NCBI RefSeq assembly: GCF_026151395.1 | Contig: NZ_JAMQPV010000003.1 | Location: 248,001-312,000, forward strand | DNA from: Leptospira limi | GTDB lineage: Bacteria > Spirochaetota > Leptospiria > Leptospirales > Leptospiraceae | Length of the DNA stretch: 64,000 bases | Direction of reading: 5' to 3' | In this document: one piece after another, positions 38,475-47,286 of the stretch | Layout: the number at the start of each line of letters is the position of its first letter | Position numbering within the stretch: position 1 is the stretch's first letter | Notes under the pieces: generated by a model | The model's input: only the letters and a program-made list of their open reading frames with translations | What the model was told of the DNA's origin: nothing | Databases searched by the model: none | Program-made: the position numbers and the translations under genes

Positions 38475-39611
38475 CTAATTCTTTGTTTCCTTCAAACTCA
38501 AGGCAATGGAAAAAGAAAAAATACAAGCAATCATACCAAATGCAAACACTGCCGCATAACCAAAATGATCGGCAACAAATCCTGCAAGTGGCCCAGTCAC
38601 TCCTAAGGCAAGATCGAAAAATGCAACATAAGCACCTAATGCGACTCCCCGAAATTGTGGTTCCATATTTTTAACTGCTTCAACACCGAATGCAGGGAAA
38701 ACAAGTGAGTAACCAAATCCTGTCAAGACAGCACCTATAAACGCTATATAAGAGTGATTCGCCTGCCATAATAATATTTGTCCTATCATTGCGACAAATG
38801 AAAAGATGAGAGCGATTTTTTTCCCACCATATTTATCCACAGTTCCAGCAAAAAAAATACGAGATAGAACATAAGCAGTTCCAAATATCGCCATCACCCA
38901 TTGTGCGTTTTCCCATCCTCTTTCTTTGAAGAGTAAGGTACTAAATCCAGCAATCCCAGCAAAAGATACGGCAGAAAAAAGTAATCCAAAACCATGTTTC
39001 CATACTTTAGGAATTACTTGGTAAAATGGAATTCGTACCTTACTTGCGGGAGGGATGGCAGGCACAGAAATGGAAATGAGTCCAGCAATTATAGGAAAAA
39101 GAATCGCTAACATAACTCCACCCTGGAAACCTAATTGTTGTACCATTAGATATCCCATAGGAGCAGAAATTGCAATCGCACCATACATCGCCATACCACT
39201 CCAAGCCATCACACGACCTGCGTTAGCTGGACCAACCAAACCGACTCCCCAAGAAAGAGCACCAGTGATTAATAAACTTTCTGAGTAACCTAAGATGATT
39301 CTACCAATAAAAAGTGTTATGAGTCCCATATCACCAGGTATCAAAAGAGGACCTAAACTTACAATACCTGAGATTACTGCAAAGAACAATCCCCTTGTGA
39401 CTGCGACTTTGGGCCCTTTTAAATCCGAGATGGAACCTGAATGGTGACGAAACAGTAATGTCACTATTGATTGAGTTCCAAGTATAATTCCAAGCCAAAC
39501 ATCACTATATCCTAATGTATTTCTGATAAATCCTGGAAGTGTTGCAATTGGAATTCCTACAGAGAAAAAACCAAAGAGAACTATGGACGCGATGATAATA
39601 ATATATTTCAT
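38475..39611 (-). CDS. MFS efflux-type transporter
   Basis: About 378 residues and 12 hydrophobic helices of the major facilitator superfamily. The loop 2-3 motif is HHSGSISDLKGPK and the fifth-helix region is rich in glycine. Start at ATG 39611 after AAGGAA. It follows the DUF2938 gene by 12 nt on the same strand, so the two are co-transcribed from the palindrome-containing promoter region. Substrate unknown. Confidence 0.83.
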   Translation of the reverse strand: MKYIIIIASIVLFGFFSVGIPIATLPGFIRNTLGYSDVWLGIILGTQSIVTLLFRHHSGSISDLKGPKVAVTRGLFFAVISGIVSLGPLLIPGDMGLITLFIGRIILGYSESLLITGALSWGVGLVGPANAGRVMAWSGMAMYGAIAISAPMGYLMVQQLGFQGGVMLAILFPIIAGLISISVPAIPPASKVRIPFYQVIPKVWKHGFGLLFSAVSFAGIAGFSTLLFKERGWENAQWVMAIFGTAYVLSRIFFAGTVDKYGGKKIALIFSFVAMIGQILLWQANHSYIAFIGAVLTGFGYSLVFPAFGVEAVKNMEPQFRGVALGAYVAFFDLALGVTGPLAGFVADHFGYAAVFAFGMIACIFSFSIALSLKETKN

Positions 39612-39629
39612 ATACATTCCTTAAATTTT

Positions 39630-40130
39630 TTAACGCAAATAAACATGTGTTAGAAGTGCTGTTCCGTATAAACCAAGTCCATAAACAGTATGGATGGCAA
39701 TATTTCGAATTCTAACTTGAAATGGTTTTGGCGTTTTTGATGCCGCGATGCCAATACCCATAGCAGGTTGCATCAAAAACCAAGGTGCAAGAATGGTCAA
39801 GAGACCCAAAAGAACTGGTTCTTTCAAGGAAGGATTTTCTAACCAATTCACTCCCCAGATGATGGGCAACAAACTAGCAAAAAAAATTCCTATCGCATAA
39901 TGTGAAAACCAACCAATGATTATCTCTCCCGGAATTACCGCAGATTTCACAATTGGTGAATGAAAGAATTTACCTTTTACACAATGTCCTACCCATCTAC
40001 CCAAAAGTCCAAGATCCAATGAGTTTACCTGAAATGTCTTTTGTAAAAAAAACCTCCATAGATCCATCGCCATCGTAGCACCAACCCCAATCAAAATTGT
40101 CTGAATTGTTATTCCTATCAGGTGATCCAT
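39630..40130 (-). CDS. DUF2938 membrane protein
   Basis: A 166-residue protein with about four helices and the family's TMAMDLWRFFLQK and LLGRWVGH motifs. A strong ribosome binding site (AGGAGG) precedes ATG 40130. DUF2938 proteins often neighbour ArsR-type regulators and transporters, as here. Function unknown. Confidence 0.78.
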   Translation of the reverse strand: MDHLIGITIQTILIGVGATMAMDLWRFFLQKTFQVNSLDLGLLGRWVGHCVKGKFFHSPIVKSAVIPGEIIIGWFSHYAIGIFFASLLPIIWGVNWLENPSLKEPVLLGLLTILAPWFLMQPAMGIGIAASKTPKPFQVRIRNIAIHTVYGLGLYGTALLTHVYLR

Positions 40131-40151
40131 GACAACCTCCTATCAATAAAT

Positions 40152-40189
40152 CGTTCTATCATTCAATGTATTTATTGAATGATAGAACG
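40152..40189. promoter_or_regulatory. Perfect 16-bp-arm inverted repeat, likely ArsR operator
   Basis: CGTTCTATCATTCAAT (40152-40167), a 6-nt spacer, then its exact reverse complement (40174-40189). It lies 22 bp upstream of the DUF2938 start and 68 bp upstream of the ArsR-rhodanese start, between divergent genes. The inner TTCAAT/ATTGAA half-sites resemble ArsR-family operators. Confidence 0.7.
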
Positions 40190-40257
40190 TCTATAGTTTT
40201 TTAAGATATTCTAAAAACTCTTGCCAGAATGGGATTGATTGATTTTTTAAGATTGGT

Positions 40258-40878
40258 ATGAGAAGTTTGGAAACCATTCCCCGTATGAGCGAAATCGCGA
40301 GTATGCTCGGGAATGAATCACGATTAATTTTGCTTCAGCTTCTGGCAGAAGGGGAAAAATCGGTAGAAATTCTTTCTGAAGAATCCGGTATCCCGGTTGC
40401 AAACACGTCCCAACACCTACAAGCGCTAAAAAAAGCAAATCTAGTCATCACAAGACGGGATGGAAAAAGGATACTGTATCGTTGGGAATCAGGTCCAATG
40501 AAGGAACTATTCTTAGCATTGGAAAAATTTGCAATCTACAGCACTGCCCAAGATGACCATTCAAATCTAAAATCAAAAGGCAGAAACACTGAGTTATCAA
40601 CCTCTGAATTGCAAAAGAAAATGAAAAAAGGAGGAATCCTCCTGATTGATGTCCGCTCTAAAGAAGAGTATAAAAAAGGACATATACCAGAAGCTGTAAA
40701 CATTCCTTACAATGAATTGGAAACATATAAATTTCCCAAAAACAAAGAGCTGATTGTATACTGCCGAGGACCTTTGTGTTTATTGTCTGTGAATGCGTTG
40801 AATTTTTTGCAAGCTCGCGAACTTAGTGTTACACGATATGGTGGAGGATTTAGAAACTGGGAATCAGGAGAAATCTAA
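40258..40878 (+). CDS. ArsR-family regulator fused to rhodanese
   Basis: A 206-residue protein: ArsR winged helix (residues about 10-85, with SEESGIPVANTSQHLQALKKANLV and DGKRILYRW) and a C-terminal rhodanese domain (about 120-205) with active-site loop CRGPLCL. The HTH has no metal-binding cysteines, so the signal is likely a sulfane-sulfur or redox change at the rhodanese cysteine. It probably regulates the divergent DUF2938-MFS pair through the palindrome between them. Confidence 0.85.
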   Translation: MRSLETIPRMSEIASMLGNESRLILLQLLAEGEKSVEILSEESGIPVANTSQHLQALKKANLVITRRDGKRILYRWESGPMKELFLALEKFAIYSTAQDDHSNLKSKGRNTELSTSELQKKMKKGGILLIDVRSKEEYKKGHIPEAVNIPYNELETYKFPKNKELIVYCRGPLCLLSVNALNFLQARELSVTRYGGGFRNWESGEI

Positions 40879-40954
40879 AAGGAACAAATCTATAAAAATT
40901 TTTCTATATAATAGAATATCAACTATAAACTTGTTCCCTTCCGTTAAACTAGAA

Positions 40955-41218
40955 TTAGTTCCAGTTGTTAGTTTTTGGTTTTGCAATATTCACTTTCATT
41001 TCACGATTGAGAATATTTTTTCCGTTTAAATCGCTGATAGCTTTGTCAGCTTCATTACGATCCTTCATTTCGATAAAACCAAAACCTTTTGATCCGCCAG
41101 TGTACTGGTCAGTGATGATTTTAGCAGAAGAAACAGAACCATGAACTGAAAAAAGTTCGTTAAGTTTTGATTCCGTCATTTCGTAAGAGAGGTTACCTAC
41201 ATAGATATTTGTTGACAT
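40955..41218 (-). CDS. RRM-type RNA-binding protein
   Basis: An 87-residue single RNA-recognition-motif protein with RNP2 (IYVGNLSY) and RNP1 (KGFGFIEM). Such small bacterial glycine-free RRM proteins are often cold-shock or abundant RNA chaperones. Monocistronic. Confidence 0.88.
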   Translation of the reverse strand: MSTNIYVGNLSYEMTESKLNELFSVHGSVSSAKIITDQYTGGSKGFGFIEMKDRNEADKAISDLNGKNILNREMKVNIAKPKTNNWN

Positions 41219-41679
41219 GTGATGTCCTTATTAAGTTTTATTTGACTCTGAAATTTTAATGGATTAGAAACAACTTTCCTGAAAGGAAATTAGGTAAAAA
41301 CACAACGAAAATGCAGGGGAAAACTAATGAAAGAGATCAGAATGCAAAAAAGTGAGGACTACTTAGTGGTTAAAAAAACGATAATATTTTGAATCTGTTA
41401 CCAAGTTAATTCTAGTTGAAATTAATAGCAACCCTATTTAACTTTTTTTCATTTAACAAAAGTTTTTTGCCCCCACTCTACTGGTTCGAACAGTTTTGGA
41501 CTGCCCACTGAAAAGTTGATGGCAAACAGATTTAATTGCCATGCGATGATTCGATAGTTCATGGGAGGTGGTCAAGAAAGCCTCCATTGGTTCAAACAAG
41601 ATTCCCCGCAAAACAATGTGTCAGGGAATCCCAATTGAAAAACGATCAGGATTCTCTGTAAAAATCTGGAATTAAATGT
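41219..41679. other. Non-coding region with a chain of hairpins
   Basis: 460 bp without a credible gene. Between 41519 and 41630 three inverted repeats follow each other: ATGGCAA/TTGCCAT (41519-41542), GGAGG/CCTCC (41564-41585) and GATTCCC/GGGAATC (41600-41630). This could be a structured small RNA. The remainder is A/T-rich with nothing else evident. A GGTTCGAAC at about 41481 resembles a tRNA T-loop, but no cloverleaf fits around it. Confidence 0.4.
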
Positions 41680-41708
41680 TTGACACAAATGTCTTATTTT
41701 ATTTATAA
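41680..41708 (+). promoter_or_regulatory. Sigma-70-type promoter of the hydroxylase gene
   Basis: TTGACA (41680-41685), a 17-nt spacer and TTATAA (41703-41708). Predicted transcription start near 41715, giving a leader of about 75 nt before ATG 41790. Confidence 0.6.
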
Positions 41709-41789
41709 CGAACGTGCGATATAAAATGTGCTCTTCCCCCAACTGTCATAATGGGGATTTGGCCTACACCACAGAGAAAGGAGTTGGGT

Positions 41790-44057
41790 ATGTTTCTCTT
41801 AAATCAAATGGGCAAACAAAAAAATAAGGAGATCCATGGATCCTCCTCTGGTACCAAACACGTAACAATCAATGGAACTACAATTGAAGCTTTTCGGAAT
41901 GAAAATATTCTCAGTGCGGCACTACGGCAAGGGATTGATTTCCCACATAGTTGTCGTGTTGGAGGCTGTGCAACTTGTAAGTGTCAACTTGTGGATGGGA
42001 AGGTAAAGGAACTTACCGAAACTGGGTATTTATTGACTGATGAAGAATTGAATAAAGGTTACGTCCTTGCTTGCCAAAGCATTCCACAAACTGATGTTAG
42101 TATCCAAGTTGAAAACAAAACCACTTATTCAGGAACAGTTATCCAACAAAATGTTTTAACTGAGGATATCTGCGAAATCTCCATCCAATTGGATACAAAA
42201 CTGATTTTCCAAGCAGGCCAATATGTTTCGCTATCAATCGAAGGGATGGACGTCGAAAGAAATTACTCCATCGCAAATGCACCAAATCAGAAACGAATTG
42301 TTAAGTTCATAGTACGTAAAGTTCCCAATGGAAAATTATCAAATTATATATGGAATGAGAATTTATTGGGGAAAAAAGCAAAACTCAAAGGTCCATTTGG
42401 CAATTTTTATCTAAGAGATTCCAAAAAACCAATACTTATGGTTGTTGGAGGTAGTGGACTTGCACCAATACTTGCTATGTTAGAGGAAGGGATTTTGAAA
42501 GGCACAAAAAGGCCACTCACCTTACTTTTCGGTGCACGCAAAAAAGAAGATTTATACAAGATAAGAGAAATCAAAAAAATTCAAAAAGTTTGGAAAGGGA
42601 AATTTACCTTTGTTCCAATCCTTTCTGAAGAACCAAAAGGTAATTCTTGGAAAGGGGAAAGAGGTCTTGTCACATCAAAAATCAAAGACCACCTAACAAA
42701 AACGACTGAAGTTTATTTATGTGGACCCCCACCAATGGTTGATTCTGCAACAAGTGAATTATTCAAATTGGGAATTCAAAAAGAGTCAATCTTTGCCGAT
42801 CGATTTACAACCATTGATCATAGTCTTAGTTTGAACATAGATGACAAAAATTCTAAACGCAAAGCTGGATTGTTTGATTATCTAAAATTCTTTTTGTTTC
42901 ATATTGTAGGACTCTCATCTGTCGTGAGTATCCTTATGGGAGGATACTATACTACGATTGGATTTTTTTCCTTACTCTTATTTTACATTTTTGGAGATGC
43001 AATTTCAGGAGATGACAAACATACTCCAAATTATACAAATCCTCAAATTCTTACGTTTCAACTTTGGATGGCATTACCAATTTTATGCCTTATCTTTTTT
43101 TGTTCCATTTGGACCGTGAGTCCCATTGATACTTTTGGTTTTGGATCTTGGTTAACACAAATAATTGGATACGATTTTAATTTTGCTAAATTGAATACAT
43201 CTCCCCTCGTCCATGTGTATGCGATCATTTTCACTGGATTGATGATTGGACTCGTAGGAACCATTACAGCACATGAATTAACCCATCGCACATGGGATCC
43301 CATTTCTATGTTCATTGGTCGTTGGTTATTGGCTTTTAGTTTTGATACTATCTTTTCAATTGAACATGTCTATGGGCACCATCGTTATGTTTCCACGACA
43401 GAAGATCCAGCCACAGCTCCTCGCGGAAGGAATGTGTATTACCATATCCTTGTTTCGACCATCAAAGGTAATCTCAGTGCTTGGAATATTGAATTAAAAC
43501 GTTTGAAACGTAAAAATGTACCAACGTTATCCTACCATAATGCTTTCCTAAGAGGACATCTGATGAGCGTTAGTTTGGTTGTGTTAGCGTATTCTCTTGG
43601 CGGAATGCCAGGAATGTTCTTTTATATCGTTTCTGGATTATTTGGAAAAAGTCTTCTGGAAATTGTAAATTACATGGAACATTATGGAATGGTTCGATTG
43701 CCAGAAGAACCAGTACAACCAAGGCACTCTTGGAATACAAACAAACGAATTAGTTCCTGGACGATGTTTAATCTAACGCGACATTCTCACCACCACGCGC
43801 AAGGAGAAGTTCCTTACCAAGATTTAAAACCATATCCTAATGCACCTATGATGATCAGTGGGTATTTGACAACAATTGTGATTGCACTCATACCACCTTT
43901 ATGGCATTATCTGATGATTCCAAAAGTTAAGGAATGGGACCAAAAGTTTGCAAGCCAAGAAGAATTGGAACTTGTAAAAATCGCCAATCGTACAAGTGGA
44001 ATCTCAGAGTTTGTAAACTCCAATCGCAATCAATCACCCTTGCAATCAAAAGGATAA
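41790..44057 (+). CDS. Ferredoxin-reductase/AlkB fusion hydroxylase
   Basis: About 755 residues. The N-terminus is a plant-type [2Fe-2S] ferredoxin domain (CRVGGCATCKC ... LACQS), then an FNR-type FAD domain (RNYSIANAP) and NAD domain (VVGGSGLAPILA ... YLCGPPPMVDSA). From about residue 360 a membrane diiron hydroxylase of the AlkB/XylM kind follows. Its histidine boxes are HELTHR, HVYGHHRY and RHSHHHAQ, with NYMEHYG between. Canonical AlkB takes electrons from separate rubredoxin and its reductase; here reductase and oxygenase are one chain. Likely hydroxylates alkyl or similar hydrophobic chains; substrate not proven. ATG 41790 follows AAAGGAG. Confidence 0.88.
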   Translation: MFLLNQMGKQKNKEIHGSSSGTKHVTINGTTIEAFRNENILSAALRQGIDFPHSCRVGGCATCKCQLVDGKVKELTETGYLLTDEELNKGYVLACQSIPQTDVSIQVENKTTYSGTVIQQNVLTEDICEISIQLDTKLIFQAGQYVSLSIEGMDVERNYSIANAPNQKRIVKFIVRKVPNGKLSNYIWNENLLGKKAKLKGPFGNFYLRDSKKPILMVVGGSGLAPILAMLEEGILKGTKRPLTLLFGARKKEDLYKIREIKKIQKVWKGKFTFVPILSEEPKGNSWKGERGLVTSKIKDHLTKTTEVYLCGPPPMVDSATSELFKLGIQKESIFADRFTTIDHSLSLNIDDKNSKRKAGLFDYLKFFLFHIVGLSSVVSILMGGYYTTIGFFSLLLFYIFGDAISGDDKHTPNYTNPQILTFQLWMALPILCLIFFCSIWTVSPIDTFGFGSWLTQIIGYDFNFAKLNTSPLVHVYAIIFTGLMIGLVGTITAHELTHRTWDPISMFIGRWLLAFSFDTIFSIEHVYGHHRYVSTTEDPATAPRGRNVYYHILVSTIKGNLSAWNIELKRLKRKNVPTLSYHNAFLRGHLMSVSLVVLAYSLGGMPGMFFYIVSGLFGKSLLEIVNYMEHYGMVRLPEEPVQPRHSWNTNKRISSWTMFNLTRHSHHHAQGEVPYQDLKPYPNAPMMISGYLTTIVIALIPPLWHYLMIPKVKEWDQKFASQEELELVKIANRTSGISEFVNSNRNQSPLQSKG

Positions 44058-44081
44058 TTTAGAAAAAAACATTAAAATGAT

Positions 44082-44648
44082 TTACGATTGTTTGGAATCC
44101 CAAGTGAGTAAATCACCTACATACCTTAATCCTTCAAACAAATCAATCCAAGGAGTGTGTTCATCTCCCTTGGATTTTAAGAATAGAACTCCAACAAAAA
44201 AAGCAAAGAAGGCTTTACCACCCTTCCCTTCTGTTTCTTTTGGAAAAAATCGATTGAGTGCACTTTCATAAGCAACAAAAGAATCTTCTAATAATTGTAC
44301 CAGTTCTTTAGATTCTGAATGTTGTCTTTTGATATCAACTGCGAGTAACATCAAATTCAAAAAATGTCCTTCTTTTCCTGAAACAAAATTCATGATGTCA
44401 ATGATACTCGTTGTTTCTTCTGATAACTTTTGGATTGCTTCTGCATCTGTCATCACTAGATGTTTTACCATTGAAGAAAACAAAGCTTCTTTTGTTGGGA
44501 AATAATGATATAAGGTACCAGTTGAAACTCCTAGTTCTTTAGCAAGTTCTCTCATCGAAACAGAGGCTACCCCTTTGGAGACAAAGATTGGTAGGGATTT
44601 AGAAAGTAACTCTATTCGATACAAATTATGATCTACAATCTTTGGCAT
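44082..44648 (-). CDS. TetR-family regulator
   Basis: About 188 residues with an N-terminal TetR HTH (ALPIFVSKGVASVSMRELAKELGVSTGTLYHYFPTKEALF) and a helical ligand domain. Its convergent neighbour is the hydroxylase gene, 24 bp away, so it may regulate that gene. Start at ATG 44648. A perfect 17-bp palindrome (44686-44702) upstream is a likely autoregulatory operator. Confidence 0.88.
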   Translation of the reverse strand: MPKIVDHNLYRIELLSKSLPIFVSKGVASVSMRELAKELGVSTGTLYHYFPTKEALFSSMVKHLVMTDAEAIQKLSEETTSIIDIMNFVSGKEGHFLNLMLLAVDIKRQHSESKELVQLLEDSFVAYESALNRFFPKETEGKGGKAFFAFFVGVLFLKSKGDEHTPWIDLFEGLRYVGDLLTWDSKQS

Positions 44649-44685
44649 AAAGACCACCTAGGTTATGCTCGCAATCGATTTTCCA

Positions 44686-44702
44686 AAATGATTCAATCAT
44701 TT
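44686..44702. promoter_or_regulatory. Likely TetR operator
   Basis: AAATGATTCAATCATTT is a perfect 17-bp odd palindrome 38 bp upstream of the tetR start, within the tetR/icd divergent gap. The rest of this 313-bp gap (44649-44961) shows no other feature. Confidence 0.5.
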
Positions 44703-44961
44703 CCGTTGGACTTCAAAAATCGACGAGACAACAGGATTATATTAATTCTATGCGAAAGGACATCAAGCGAGAATCTTCTGGAAAAAGTTACCACTTAGCC
44801 TCACCGCTATCCTTGCTAAGTCACATTCAAAATGGATTATGTAACTTTTTGTTCCTAAATTAATTTTCCAAAAAAAAATATTTTTTAGCAACTTTCGATT
44901 CTACTGTTGTCTAATATACGAAATGCAATTCACGTATTATATTGCATATCGGGAGCGAAAT

Positions 44962-46446
44962 ATGCCTACAACCATTAAACAATCAAATTCAAACCTATCA
45001 GAAGAGAACGAGGAAGCTATTGTCACTCTGATAGAAGGAGATGGAATAGGACCTGAGATCATCCAACAAACGATCCGCATTTTAAATGAAGCTAAATCTG
45101 GATTACAGTTTGAAAAGGTAGATGCTGGCTCTTCAGTTTATTTATCTGGTATCCTCTCTGGGATTGCTGAAAATGCTTGGGATACAATTCGAAAATACCC
45201 AACCATATTAAAAGGTCCGATCACCACTCCCAGAGGGAAAGGATACAAAAGTTTAAATGTTACCATTCGTAAAACATTGGGGTTATATGCGAATGTTAGA
45301 CCTGCAAAAACATATGATCCTTTCATTGCAACGAATCATCCCAATACCGATATCGTCATCATTCGAGAAAATGAAGAAGATACGTATGCAGGAATTGAAC
45401 ACCGCCAAACACGTGAGGTTACTCAATGTTTGAAACTAATTACTGTTCCAGGGACTGAGAAAATTGTGCGTTATGCATTTGAATTCGCAAGATCTAATGG
45501 AAGAAAAAAGATCACTTGTATGGTAAAAGACAACATCATGAAAATTACAGATGGATTGTTTGCCAATATCTTCCAAACAATTGCGAAAGAATACCCTGAA
45601 ATTGAAGCGGAAAGTATGATCATTGATATTGGTGCAGCATTACTCGCCAATCGACCTCAAAAATTTGACGTGATCCTTGCTCCAAATTTGTACGGTGATA
45701 TCCTTTCTGATATAGCGGCAGAGGTCACAGGTTCTGTTGGTATGTGCGGATCTGCAAACATCGGTGACTTTGTTTCAATGTTCGAAGCTGTCCATGGAAG
45801 TGCTCCCGATATCGCTGGTAAAAACATTGCTAATCCAACAGCCGTGATTAAAGCAACTGTGATGATGTTAACACATCTAGGCAAAACAGAAAAAGCAAAA
45901 CTCATTAGGAATGCTGTTTTAAAAACCATTGAGGATGGTTATCGAACTGCTGATGTATTTCAAAATCAAAAGAATACAACACTTGTTGGAACTAAAGAGT
46001 ATACAGACGCAATCATTGATCGACTTGGAAAAAACCCGGAGGTACTTTCGGCAAGTGAACTTGTTAAACCTAAATCTTTTACGCTCAGTTTACCAACTCA
46101 GAATGAAAAAAAAGAATTAGTTGGCGTTGATATTTTTTTAGATATACCGAATGATCGTGATCCAAATGTTTTAGGTAAAAATATTGAGGTTATCACCGAA
46201 AACTTCTTACACTTAAAAATGATTACAAACAGAGGAGTAAAAGTATATCCAAAAGGACAAAAGGAAACGTTTTTAACAGATCATTTCCGATGCCGATTTA
46301 TCTCACCTAACGGTGGGAAAATCCAACACAAAGATATTACAGCCGTACTAACCTTACTCGAATCAAAGGGATATGATTATATCAAAACAGAAAATCTGTA
46401 TGAATTTGATGGAGTACCTGGATATTCCTTAGGACAAGGAGAATAG
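44962..46446 (+). CDS. icd: NADP-dependent isocitrate dehydrogenase
   Basis: About 494 residues. The isocitrate/isopropylmalate dehydrogenase fold is clear: LIEGDGIGPEI, KGPITTPRGKGYKSLNVTIRK, IIRENEEDTYAGIEH and FEAVHGSAPDIAGKNIANPTA. A ~140-residue C-terminal extension after residue 350 fits the long ICDH type also seen in Rickettsia and Thermus. It decarboxylates isocitrate to 2-oxoglutarate, the carbon skeleton for ammonia assimilation. Start at ATG 44962, with GGGAGCG just upstream. Confidence 0.92.
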   Translation: MPTTIKQSNSNLSEENEEAIVTLIEGDGIGPEIIQQTIRILNEAKSGLQFEKVDAGSSVYLSGILSGIAENAWDTIRKYPTILKGPITTPRGKGYKSLNVTIRKTLGLYANVRPAKTYDPFIATNHPNTDIVIIRENEEDTYAGIEHRQTREVTQCLKLITVPGTEKIVRYAFEFARSNGRKKITCMVKDNIMKITDGLFANIFQTIAKEYPEIEAESMIIDIGAALLANRPQKFDVILAPNLYGDILSDIAAEVTGSVGMCGSANIGDFVSMFEAVHGSAPDIAGKNIANPTAVIKATVMMLTHLGKTEKAKLIRNAVLKTIEDGYRTADVFQNQKNTTLVGTKEYTDAIIDRLGKNPEVLSASELVKPKSFTLSLPTQNEKKELVGVDIFLDIPNDRDPNVLGKNIEVITENFLHLKMITNRGVKVYPKGQKETFLTDHFRCRFISPNGGKIQHKDITAVLTLLESKGYDYIKTENLYEFDGVPGYSLGQGE

Positions 46447-46468
46447 ATAAACAGTCCTATGTTGTATC

Positions 46469-46508
46469 AAAACCTTTAGTTACAAATCAAATGGTGACTT
46501 AAGGTTTT
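46469..46508. terminator. Bidirectional terminator after icd
   Basis: AAAACCTTTAGT and ACTTAAGGTTTT form a stem between the convergent icd and GyrI-like genes, with A/T runs on both outer sides. Confidence 0.6.
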
Positions 46509-46519
46509 AGAATCTTCTA

Positions 46520-47119
46520 TTATTTTGATTCGAAAAGTTTTTCCAATGGTAAAAATACATCACGACTGATACCTAAAGGCATATAAAACTCTATATGATC
46601 TACAAATTTTGCAGAACCACCATACACTTCAATTGCGACTGATGTTTTCCCAGATTCATTTGCCAGTATCTCTTGAAACTTCGGATATACTTTTGTAGGT
46701 GCAAGGAAGTAAGAGAATACATTCTTAAACGGAAATGTAGATGTTAGACAATCAGACTGTGGAATTTGGAAGGTAACAAATTTAGATTGAATTGATTTGA
46801 TTTGGTTTTCCGCAAGACCCAACATACGGCATCCCAAAATTGATCTTAAGTTTTCAGGTGGAGTGTCTGGAGGATCCAAATAAATTGCCAAACTATTACA
46901 TTCAGTAATACCAATTGATTCCCATTCCTTTTGGAATTTTTCCCAACTCTGATTTAGGTTTTGGTAGGGACCTTTATGAGTGTAAATGAACACCTCTACT
47001 GGCCCGAAGGATTGGTGTTTCACTTCAATCGTTTTAAATCCACCCATGTATGCATAAATGGAAATACCTATAAAGACAAGTATTCCAATTACAATGCTAA
47101 TTATCTTCATCGTTTTCAT
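46520..47119 (-). CDS. GyrI-like effector-binding protein, membrane anchored
   Basis: About 199 residues: one N-terminal transmembrane helix, then a GyrI/SOUL-like small-molecule-binding fold (VEVFIYTHKGPYQNLNQSWEKF ... SLAIYLDPPDTPPENLRSILG). ATG 47119 follows AAAAGGGA. Ligand unknown. Confidence 0.65.
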   Translation of the reverse strand: MKTMKIISIVIGILVFIGISIYAYMGGFKTIEVKHQSFGPVEVFIYTHKGPYQNLNQSWEKFQKEWESIGITECNSLAIYLDPPDTPPENLRSILGCRMLGLAENQIKSIQSKFVTFQIPQSDCLTSTFPFKNVFSYFLAPTKVYPKFQEILANESGKTSVAIEVYGGSAKFVDHIEFYMPLGISRDVFLPLEKLFESK

Positions 47120-47286
47120 TTGATTCCCTTTTGTATTCCGATGTTTTTTTGCAAAGGAAACAGAACTTGCAAAAGTTGATCTTGGATTTTTTTTCTTTTT
47201 TGTCAATAAATTAAGTAAGGTAATTTGTTAGTTCTGTCTAATCAACATTCATATCTCTAATAGAAATTTGGGAATCCATAATCCAA

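Noticed and set aside
41470..41500. tRNA-like GGTTCGAAC motif
   Set aside because: No acceptor, D or anticodon arms can be paired around it.
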